From positions 2,294,001-2,358,000 of the forward strand of contig JBAJFE010000014.1 in assembly GCA_037903355.1 (NCBI GenBank): DNA of 64,000 nucleotides, read 5' to 3'. The DNA is from Trichuris trichiura. Taxonomy: Eukaryota; Nematoda; Enoplea; Trichinellida; Trichuridae. Below the pieces are notes generated by a model. The model was not told the origin of the DNA, did no database searches, and saw only the letters and a program-made list of their open reading frames with translations. Made by a program: the position numbers and the translations under genes. Of the stretch, positions 11,875-21,874 are shown one piece after another; within the stretch, counting starts at the first letter, position 1, and every line of letters begins with the position of its first letter.

Positions 11875-13069
11875 AACTTGTTACCATGTATCGTCAAACC
11901 TCCGCGAGGTACTGTTAGAAGTCAAATGGCGTTCAAGTAGAACGTCAAGCTTTGTTTACAGAACAAGAAACAGTATCACAAAAAATATATACCGACTCTT
12001 CCGTAAAACTACTTTTCCTTTGGACGAAGGAAGCATCAAAGTGGTCACGGAACAGATCTATGCACTTAACTGGAGACGAGATAATCAAGTACGATTGCTA
12101 CGAGTCCTGTTTATCCTGCGTCTGGCTACGACAATTTCGTGTCTAATAATTGATTTCCGAGTAGACCATGCTTATTTACGCATTTTTCAGACATACGCTG
12201 CTGTCAGATTAATATTTTATTCCTGAATGGTTGTAACAAAGCATTGTCTTTCTCAGGTCTTCACAATTCATACTGTAGCGGTATTAATTCTTGGACCGTC
12301 GTTCGTTCCCTAATCTTTATTTGTTGTCTTCTGTTTTGCCTCATACTTCGCTGAAGCTTGTGTTATTTTACCGTTTAGCATGTGAGAGTTTTGGATTCAT
12401 TTGTTACTGGAAATAGGCTGCTCGATAAATTTCTCACGTTAACTTTCACGTAACCGATAATCCAAGCACGCGTTTAATCGGTATAACTAATTGATTTTGC
12501 TAGACACATAGTGCGGCAATGAAATTCGGTTGAGATTCGTTTGGTTTTTGAGTTTTCAGACGGCACGAGAACTTGTGCCAACTGTATTGTTCGCTTCGCA
12601 ACAAATGTTGCTTTCACAATCTTACGCATTTTGCTTAATTTGTTTTTCAGAACAGTCTGTTGTGTTGGAACTCGTTGTTATACCTGATATTATTACATCG
12701 CTTCGCTAGGAGACGTTTTCCACTGCCCTTTAAAATTTTATTATTCGTCTGAACGCGCCATCTTGTAATAGGGATTTCTACAACTAAACAGACATGCTTA
12801 GCGAAGAAAAACGTTTACAAAATGAATTTTTATGCTCGCATTCTTAGGAAATTTATTTCAGTATCGTCGTCACGCAACATACGGCGCATTGGTATAGAAG
12901 TCCTCACGGGAGATTGCTTGGACATTTTTTTAAATTAAATCTTAATCCCAGTCAAATAGTCGCTCGAGACAGATCTCTACTCCGCTCGGTCTCAGATGAT
13001 CTGAAATGCGGGTTTAGAATTATTAGGGAATTAAGTTTGCTTATCTCGTTAAGTGACACTGCTATTTTA
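11875..13069. other. Intergenic region between divergent CTPS and RPF1
   Basis: About 1.2 kb separates the CTPS start (minus) from the RPF1 start (plus). It probably holds the promoters of both genes. I see no convincing TATA box, repeat or coding region. It ends in a TTTTAG acceptor-like site 7 nt before the RPF1 ATG. Confidence 0.5.
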
Positions 13070-13077
13070 GCCTTGAA

Positions 13078-15753
13078 ATGCCGGGTAACAAGCTAGCAGT
13101 CGGTGGACGAAAGGCTGTACGCGCTGAGCGGGGAGAGAAAGCAAAAGCTTTGAAAGCCGAAAAACTAAAGGTATGTTTCCGCAAATACCTAAACCAGTGA
13201 ATCGGCCGTTTGTCGTTTAGGCAAAAAAGCTCCGAGCGGAACAGCGAAGAAAAATAAGAGAAGAATGTGGTTCAGAAGCTTGTCCAATTCAGCAGCCTAG
13301 GACAATCGAGAATACTCGCGAATTCGATGAGACCTTCGTCCAGCCCGATGACCCTGAGGATATTCTGGAAGAAAATACTGACGAATTCGCTAGTTATTTT
13401 CAATTGGCTAGTCGACCCAAAGTTCTATTAACAACAAGTCCTAAAGCAAAGCTTGTAAGTAAACCTCTTTTCGGAAGGTTGAGATTATCTTTTCTTCATT
13501 ACGTAGCAGTTGTTGAACACTGGATGCTTCTTAAAGGGTCTATGGGTTCTCATGATGGAATTGCTTCCTTACGGCTTTATCTCTTGCCCATTCATGGTTT
13601 CTGAAATAACCTAAGCAAATGCTCTACCAACGGATGGAAGGGGATTTGCTTCGGTTATTTCGGAAACCATCAATCGGCAAGACATAAAGCCGTAAGGAAG
13701 AAACTCCATAATGAAAAATTACGTAGCAGTTTTAATTTTTACAAAACCTACCTTTGAAGGAAGTAGGTTTTTTGTTATCCTTAGCCTTTTTGTTTGTCAT
13801 CAAAATTTTGTTCTAGTTATCCTGGAAATTATGCTATCAGTTGCAGCGATGCATTCCTGAAGCAAAAATGATTAGTCGCAAAAGCGTACCGTTAAAGAAG
13901 CTAATAACGTGTGCTAAAAACGAAAGCTTCACGGATTTGTTGATTGTGCACGAAGATAACCGGCAACCTAGTATGCTTTAAAGAATAAGTCATTTTGAAG
14001 TTATTCATTCTCATGCATTTCAGATGGCATCGTGCTTTGTCACCTTCCTGACGGGCCAACCGCGTATTTCAAGCTGCAAAGTCTGAAATTTCCTTCGGAT
14101 ATTAAGGTAGCTATTCGTAACCTATGCTTATGATAAATGTTTGGATGCATCTGTAGTTTTATTTTTTGCACTTTGAGCCGCATTCTGCGTAAAGCGTTCA
14201 TTTATTACGTTTGCTTGATGAAGTTGGAAACCAATTCATGTTTAAAATTTATCAACACTAAATGTCGTTCCGTTTCTTAGTTACTAGCTGTTGCTGCTAA
14301 GTATTTGTATATTTATCCATTTTGCAGGGCTGCAAACGAGATCGTGTTTTTGGCAATCCGGAGCTAGTTTTGAATAACTTTAGCACTCGACTTGGCCACA
14401 CTATTGCTCGAATGTTCGCTTGCCTGTTTCCCCAAAATCCACATTTTCGAGGACGTCGCGTCGTAACCTTCCACTGTCAGCGTGATTATATCTTTTTTCG
14501 CCATCACTGGTAAGTCACCAGAGTAAGCTGTGGAAGTCTGTATCTCTGAACAGTATTTTGAAAATCTAATCGTAAACGAACTTTAAGGAAGGCGTGATTT
14601 CTTCTCTACCTTTCAGTACGTTTAGTTGTTAAACGAACCGTGAATTTAACTCCGTTGCTTATGTAAGGAAATCAAGTACCTTGCTGATAAATATTTATTC
14701 TCCTGAAGATAAGACATGCTTCATACCGGGGTATTCATAACAATGTATCAACATGAAAGCGTGCGTCCCGCTTACCCAGAAACCCTGTTTTCAAGATCAA
14801 GTGCGATTCCTGCTTCTAGAAGGCAGTGTTCAGTTTTTCTATGTTATATTTTGATCATCATGTGTAATTGTTGTTTGCATGGCAAAGCTTTGCTGAAAAT
14901 TTGTTTGATAAAAACGGTGTTTTCCAAACAATTGTTTTGTTTTCATTTTTTACTGCTGACTGAACCGAGCTACTTAAAGAATAAGCGCGGGCAAAAGCGT
15001 GAAGTAATATTACGGAAGTGATTGCAAAGTATTTTGATTATCTAGTAAATGCTTAGACTAATATTAAGAGTAAAAGTATTTTGATTTTGCAGAAAATGTT
15101 GGAAACTAACTTGAGCAGTAGAACATCGGAAATTGGCCTGTCTGCATTGAATAAACGTTTTAGGAGGTTACAGGTGTATTTTTGAGAAGGCATTCCAGGT
15201 TTTCGATGCCATTCAAAATCCTGGTTTACTAAACTTGATTTCCTTCTCCTGTTGCTTACAGTCAGCATACGCCATCTAAACTTAAACATAGGGACTATGC
15301 AAACAGTATTGTTCTTCGTTTTTGGTTTAGCCTTAGGTGACGTTCATCAACTGCGGGGAATAGAACAAAGCAGTCGAATTTGGTGATTCAGAATTTTTTT
15401 CTTCGAATTGTTTGTCATTCGGGATTTTGCGGTAAACTCGCAGGTTTTGTCTACAAACAAAAAAATAACTCCATTAAACGGTTTGCCTAGAAATGTAAAT
15501 GTCCCGCTTAGATATTGCCGTGCGTTTGCTGCATTACGAGTTTATTTTTTTATTATTGGAACTTTAATGGAATAATTACAGGTATGAGTTTAAGAAAAAT
15601 GGCACAAAGGCGGCGCTTCAAGAACTTGGTCCTCGTTTCACCTTACGCTTGAAAGCTGTGCAAAAGGGAACGTTCGATCCTAAATTCGGACAATTCGAAT
15701 GGGTCTTGAAGAGGCACGAAATGGAGACAAGCCGACGTCGGTTCTTTCTTTAA
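13078..15753 (+). CDS. RPF1: Ribosome production factor 1 (Brix domain)
   Basis: Six exons, 13078..13170, 13221..13454, 13817..13970, 14024..14106, 14328..14509 and 15582..15753, join in frame to 305 residues. RPF1 is a nucleolar Brix protein needed for 60S subunit assembly and 27S pre-rRNA processing. The N-terminus is basic and lysine-rich ([25 protein letters not shown]). The Brix domain starts at [10 protein letters not shown] and includes [41 protein letters not shown] and [12 protein letters not shown]. It ends [20 protein letters not shown] and the family's [11 protein letters not shown]-terminus. It is shorter than the human protein (about 349) because of a reduced N-terminal region. 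The 362-nt intron 3 region carries a fold-back insertion and intron 5 is over 1 kb. A TTTTAG acceptor lies 7 nt before the ATG. Confidence 0.94.
13498..13731. mobile_element. Fold-back repeat insertion in RPF1 intron, 14-bp TSD
   Basis: The direct repeat attacgtagcagtt occurs at 13498..13511 and 13718..13731. The 206-bp insert begins GTTGAACACTGG, similar to the family terminus TTGAAAACTGG. It then forms an imperfect hairpin with arms about 13557..13620 and 13640..13708 (CTTCCTTACGGCTTTAT against ATAAAGCCGTAAGGAAG). Near the centre is the motif GCTCTACCAACGGATGGAAG (13621..13640), also found in the 37.5, 37.7 and 52.2 kb copies. It lies in sense-strand intron sequence of RPF1 without disturbing the splice sites. 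It is more diverged than the 4.6 kb copy and keeps no hammerhead-like core. Confidence 0.66.
14510..15581 (+). other. Long RPF1 intron with a repeat terminus
   Basis: The 1,072-nt last intron of RPF1. At 14749..14795 it contains a short degenerate copy of the repeat-family 3' end (ATGAAAGCGTGCGTCCCG ... CTGTTTTCAAG). No TSD or hairpin is evident around it. The rest shows no supported feature. Confidence 0.45.
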
Positions 15754-18073
15754 TTTCGTTAGTATTAATATCTTGTTGAATGAATTGCATCTTGAAGCAT
15801 GGATGTAAGTTTCTGCCTTTAGAAAGCCCTCTCTGTTGGTACACACACTGATCAGCCTGCTGTAATATTCTAAATCGTTTCTAAAGCTAAGGGTCACTAT
15901 CCCGGCCCCTGATCTAGTTGATCGAGGATACCTCTGGCCACCTGAAAAATTGATGGGAAAAGGTGGAGCGGGAGTAGGGTGCCGGTACTCTTCCCAACAA
16001 AATAGCATGCCTACCAGTGCCTTTCAGTCCAATGGCTACAATACTTCCTCGAGAATCGCTGGTGTAAATATGAAGCTAAAGTTTCAGCGCTGAAAATATT
16101 TTAACTTACAAACTTGACTTCAGTAGGTAGGAAAACGTAACTGAACTGAGGGAACACACCAGCGCTGATATAGTAGGCTTCAAGAAAACAGCAGCAAAAA
16201 AACGATATTATAAGTAGTGCAGAAATCACTCGCAGACCGACATGCAGCTTTGAATGAAGCTATCTAACCTATTGCACTTTGTTGCGCTCTACAAAACTTC
16301 AGTCTTCGCTTAATGCGTTATTTAGCACACATGGTGAACGCTATTACTTTGCGTCTTCTTTTCAGTGCGATGACCGCATTTCCCTCAAATTCAATTCTGC
16401 GCATATTCACGTGGGCTACTTGAACAGTTCATTTTTTTTCACATGTATTGTGTTCGTTTTTTTGAAGAATTTACGAAGATTTTTGCCCTCCTTCAGGCTA
16501 ACATTTAGACATGTGTTGTTCTCGTTTCCTAATGTGCTTCATCCGCGATATTTGATATTTACGTTTCTTCAGAAAAGATTACTATGTTTACAAGGAGCGG
16601 TAGCAAGATGAGTCTGACTCTGCGATAGCTTACTGTTTCATTAAGATTGTGCATTTCATGCTTATTGTAATTATGGAAATTCGACTTGCGAAAACGACTA
16701 TTGGCCGAAATTTTTGAGAAGTCGCTGTCCCCGTTTTCAGCGCAAAACGGGAGCAGGGGCTTCTCAAAAATTTCGGACAATAAACATTTTCGCGAGTCGA
16801 ATTTCCATAATTAGATCATGCTTTTCCACGCGACTGTTAGGAAGGCTTTCATCTTCAATGCAATCCATTTCGCATGCACAATTGGTCTGATCGTCGAGCC
16901 GCTTTTACAACAGAGCTTGAGACTATGATGTTACTTCAGCATTTGTACTGTTGGGAATAGTGCAGGCTAACAGCGGAAAACAATTGTTTGTTGCGAGTTA
17001 ATTCTTAACCTCTCAGTGCCATTATTTTGTAAAGTATTGACAGTGGGATAAACACTATTTCGGAGGTAGAGTATATCCATCGCAGCAGTGGACTTTGTCT
17101 TTGCCCTCGCACTCAGCTCGTCGGGTAAGCTGCCGTAGTAGCTTTAAGACTGCAAGTGTGATTTTTATCGTTCTGATTTCTTCCTCGATTACTGATTACT
17201 GATCATTTTGCTAACCAATGCAAGTCTGGTAAACTTCTTCAAGATGATTTTGCAATCAAGGTTATTGCTTAGCAATGATGAGATAATAAGTGGGCCGTCT
17301 TTTAGCCTTAGTTGGGGGAATCTTTGTCGCTGCCTGTCTTTAGTTTTGTAAATATGGTTTAAGCACCAGCTCCGCCCTGGACGTTCCTAGGTCGTTTACA
17401 GTGGCTTGTTGCTTGTACGGATTGGCGCGGGAAGAAGTTCTTCTGACCTTTGGTTCTGTTTTTTCGTGAGCAATTAATCAAAGGTCAGAAAAGAGTAGAA
17501 AACGGAGCAATCGACCACTGTTGAACCTTTTCGCAAAAATTCTTACAGAATAGTGCGCGGTTAATGACTTTGATGGCTTCTGTCCGTTCTTTTGCCGGCA
17601 GTTGCAACTGTCAAGAAGTGCGACCTGTTTCCATTTAAAAACAGAGTTATCATTCTCGCGGTGCACGCAGGTCGCGGCCCCGTTTACTCTGATTATGCTG
17701 TTGTGCTTTCAGTATCACATTGCCGCATCAGTAGCACATACCCTGAACAAAGTCCTAGGGTTTAACGCTAGCCTTTAGGACAAGTTAGCCCCTAGGAATT
17801 TTTTCCGAGTTGGTTTATTGGTTTTGGGTATCAAGCTGACAGCATGGTCCTACTAAACGTTGCACTGTGAGGCAAAACAGCGGTTGTGTTCGAAGGTGAT
17901 ATGCAAAACATACTAGCAGGTCATTTTAGTAATTGATACGGCAATAGAAACAAGTGCTTTAATTTATTAAAGAAGTCCATTCAGATAAACAAAATGGGTA
18001 AACTCTGTATAACCGTTGCGCGTATGCTATGAAGGCAGTCACGAGATCAGTGTTTGGCTTTTGATAACTGCTT
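15754..18073. other. Intergenic region with one large palindrome
   Basis: About 2.3 kb after RPF1 with no supported gene on either strand. The only clear structure is the inverted repeat at 16668..16813. Confidence 0.45.
16668..16813. repeat. Imperfect inverted repeat
   Basis: The arms TAATTATGGAAATTCGAC ... and the matching GTCGAATTTCCATAATTA bracket an inner pair (GAGAAG ... CTTCTC, CCCCGTTTT ... AAAACGGG). This forms a 146-bp hairpin centred near 16740. It shares no evident motif with the other fold-back family. The flanks carry tcatgctt near both ends, a weak candidate for a target duplication. It could be a MITE. Confidence 0.5.
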
Positions 18074-18665
18074 TTATAGTATCTTTGCAGCGGCGGTTCT
18101 TTTCTTGTAAGGAAATGATTTTAATCCGCCCTCCTGTGGATGACCTTGATATGGAGGAAGTCTTTTATTTTGGTTGAGAGGCACAGAGGGTTGAGAAACG
18201 ACGTAATTCATCTCCGGTGGAGCTGAAAAGTACGTAACAGTTAGTTTAAGGGGATGATGGTCTTTCCTACGAGGTCTTGGCGGCAGAAAAACTAACGGCA
18301 CATCAGGTCCTCGGCCGTACTGATCAGGTGCTATGTTCTGCATTACCATCTTGTCATGCTTGATTTGAAGTTCCTGTAGAGGATAAGGAAACCCCCCATA
18401 ACCATTAGGTAATTGCCTTACACCTGCAAAATCAAGTTTGTGCTTAGAGATAGTTGATCCTTCGATTATTACCTGCCATGTATGGCGAAAGCTGAGACAT
18501 AGGTGCACCATAGTGGGTGCCAACAACATTAGGGACATTCACATTCTGCTGATAGGAACCTGGAACCGGTGCTGCTATTCTATAGCAAAATGACGGACTG
18601 TTGAGGAAGAAAGCAAGTGTATAGGCAAGCGATAAGCCAACGCTTCGCAAACTGGAGTTGTCCAT
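18074..18665 (-). CDS. Small secreted proline-rich protein, orphan
   Basis: Two exons (18473..18665 and 18074..18423) separated by a 49-nt GTAATA...TTTGCAG intron encode 180 residues. I do not recognise the family. The N-terminus (MDNSSLRSVGLSLAYTLAFF) looks like a signal peptide or anchor. The rest is rich in Pro, Tyr, Gly and Asn, with blocks such as YGGFPYPLQ and PLVFLPPRPRRK. It ends with a basic patch (KSFPYKKRTAAAKIL) and has no cysteine-rich domain. A dibasic or tetrabasic site (RPRRK) could be a protease cleavage point. The gene model is supported by the open frame restored across a typical-length intron and by an acceptor-like CTACAG only 3 nt before the ATG. Cuticular, matrix or prohormone roles are possible but unproven. 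Confidence 0.6.
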
Positions 18666-21600
18666 GTTCTGTAGCTAGTATGGCAACTTTCCAGGAAATC
18701 CCATCGTTTCAAACTTTAAATGTTTACAAAGTGGGTCAAGAATTAAGACAATAAATGACCTGATGAAACAGCGTTCTCAGTGTTAGTAGGCCAAACGTGG
18801 TCACCTCGTATTCCGTTTGAACACAGACCTGCTTGAAAGACACCTAACAACCATGACGTAACTCGTACATGTTTTACCGCATTGTTTTTCATGTCAGAGA
18901 CGCATTCGCCATACCAACAAGATGATAGGACCAGTGCGGGATTTGAAACTTACGCAACCAAAACTGCTTTATTATTAATACTTTAATGCTACTATAATAC
19001 CTGGTTTATGCAAGTTGTCGACAATAGGTAACAAGATGTAACTTTAAGGAACTGCCAATGCAAATTATTCGGTTGAAAGGATTGACAGTTGTCAGTTGCA
19101 CCGGTCAAAGTCAGTGCTAGGCTGTGAAGTAGATCCTTACTGACAAGGACAAACCAAATGTGTCATATAACAAACGACTTCATTTGCTGCTGTTGCACAC
19201 CGTTCCAATACGCCAGAAATTTGTACACCAATGTGGTTTCAGTTGAAATCTTTAAGACAATCAGTTGGATGAAAAATCCATTGTTTGCACTGTAGCTGAA
19301 GGCTTCTGGCTGAGGGTTGCTGTGAATAGGTGTATAGTAAAACTTTGATTATCTGAATCGACTGTAAAGTAAAAACTTTTGAGACTGTCAGGAATCGCTT
19401 AAAATTCTAAAACATGGAGTCGTTCATTTTCTTTGTGTTATACAATGACTTCTCCCAGAACTGTAGTATGTTTCTGAATGAAGCTGTTGTTGTGTCACTT
19501 TCTTAAAACTGAAAATCGCAACAGTTTGGTTTCCTAGAGCACGGAAACTTTTAGTAGATGGTTTGATTTAGTATTGCCCTTATTTCTGGAAATCTGCAAT
19601 TCTACATTTGAATTCGCTCTGTAACAGTTGCGGAACAATTTATGTTGCCAAACATGTCAGTGAAAGAAAATGTATGTGCTACACTCACTCGAGGAAAAGT
19701 CAAAAGCAATAATCTTGTTGGATTTCTTTGGGAGAAGAATATAGAGTCGGAAATTCAAGAATATTTCATATCAAAAAAGGAAACAGCATCACTAAGTTTT
19801 CGATGCACTCGACTAAACAAGATTTGAACTGTGAACGGAAGGTTATGAAAAAGTTATCAGATGAAGAAATCAAATAACCCCTTCTACGTGTACTATGTGC
19901 AGCGACGCTCAAGAGGACGTTCGTTATCAGGTGTTTTTTTTTGCGGATAGATGCTGGATTTTAATAAACGGCTGAACGAAAAAGAAATAAGAAAATCATT
20001 GAAATGAAAATTCTAAAAACTGATACAGTAATCAGGAACTTGAAATTCAGTTAAAGAGATTTTGAGCGGATGGAACTTCTACCAGTACACTCAAGGGAGA
20101 ATCGAACCGATAATTGGACGGACATTTAATTTATATTGTAGAGAAAAGTGATCAAATTGGAAAATTCGTGTAAAAAACCATTGGTTTCTTGTAAAGGAAA
20201 TTTGTAAAATGAGTATAAAACTTGTAGGTTTAATAATTGTGCAAATTCTTCTTACAGGCACAATATTTCGCTGTTTTTTATCAGAAAAGCAAGGAAAAGT
20301 AGACATTTCAAAAATATCAACATTCTTTTGGCTGTGTTCAGCTGACAAAATAATACCGGGAAAGGACGTAAACGACGCTTGGACCTGTGGCGGAAGTCTA
20401 TCAAAACTTCGCTGGCAAAAAGGGCAGCGTACCGCTATTAACTGGTGACACTCCCTTACACCCATCGGCAAAATGTCTAAATCATGATGTCATACGCTAT
20501 TAACCTGACGATCATTTATAAATACTGTAGTGTTGCAGGTATGTTTATTTTGTTAATCATACAGTTTCTTGAATCAGTAGTTCTGAAGAATTCTTTCGTA
20601 AAAAACTTAGGTTATTTAGAATTTCCGTTTGACTTTCGCATCCTCACGTATGTCGTTTGGGTTTTTTCGCTTCGCTTGTTTCTGTATAAGATCTGGTACA
20701 CGTAGCGCGCTTTCAGATGTCCATGTGTAGTCTGCAGTTTTTGGAGCCCAATTTTTTCCAGTATCAACGGTTTTTGTGCAGCCAATTTTTTACGTATCGT
20801 CTTGCAGATTTATTTATTTTTAAAGCTAGCTTGTTCAAATGCTGTTGAGCATTCGAAAAATAGTTCCCGTTAGTTAAACCATCGTTGAAGCGGTTGGAAA
20901 TGCAAATGTTGTTGGATGCAGAGTTTCCGCGAGGTGGCTAACGTTTGCTGTTAAACTCAAAGTTATAAAACCAGCTAGTTTTTAGAAGGACGGGGTGCCT
21001 TTTAACAGGCTTAGCTTGTTTCATGGTTGATCTTCGGTTCACGGATACAGGCCAAATCCGTGAACCGAAGGTCAACCATGAAACTCGCTGGTTTTTTGTA
21101 TTGCTCGAAACGCTGTATACAGTGCAGTAGGTTTAAATGATGTTTTCGCGTTCTGCTTATCATGTACGCATAACTTTTTTTGAGAGACAAAGAAAAGGCT
21201 CTGCAATTTGTTGCTTTGCTGCTTCTTATGAAAGCTGAAAGTGGGTTTTAGCATTTTCAAAATCTACTTTTAAAAGTGTCCTTTATTTTACATTAATAAT
21301 ATGCGTTGGGTTTTATGTTATTCCCTCCGTTTTACTTGGTTAGCTTATTTAGGCGAATAAAAATAATAAGGCGAAAGCCTATTCCAAAAATTCAAGTAGC
21401 AGCTTTTCTAAAACTAATCAGTTTCTAGAGCTGGCCTTGTTCCACCCTCAGATTAAAGGAGGGCTCCAAGAGTTTGTCATCAAGTTTTCACAAAACAAAA
21501 ACAGTAAACGTCAATAAAATTGTTCTAATGTACGCATTTAAGAACATGACATATTCTTAGCTTTTAACAGCTGTGCCTTCAATACTTTGCTGCATATTTT

Positions 21601-21874
21601 TATGTTTTTCATCTTGGCTTTTGGAATCATTTTGAGTGCTACCCACCTTAATGCCGTTGTTATGTTCCACTAGAATTGTGTAATTGATTTAAGCCTATTG
21701 TCTTTACGCATGTGACGGTACGTTTGCTTATTTCAGAGTGCAACATAATGTCGGTCGCTAGATGTCGAGAAAGAACCACTTTGTTGAATTAGCGAGATAT
21801 ATTCGCTGAGGCTTGGCATTTCTGCGCGTCCATTAAACACTGATGAATAACCCAAAGCCAATTGTCTCTCGACA
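18666..21874. other. Intergenic region upstream of ALS2
   Basis: About 3.2 kb without a supported gene. Short open frames, for example near 19642 and 20484, have no recognised domain or splice structure. A compact hairpin lies at 21018..21084. Confidence 0.45.
21018..21084. repeat. 67-bp inverted repeat
   Basis: The arms GTTTCATGGTTGATCTTCGG (from 21018) and CCGAAGGTCAACCATGAAAC (to 21084) pair over about 29 bp around a 9-nt loop, with a single mismatch visible. No target duplication or related copy is evident in the window. Confidence 0.6.
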
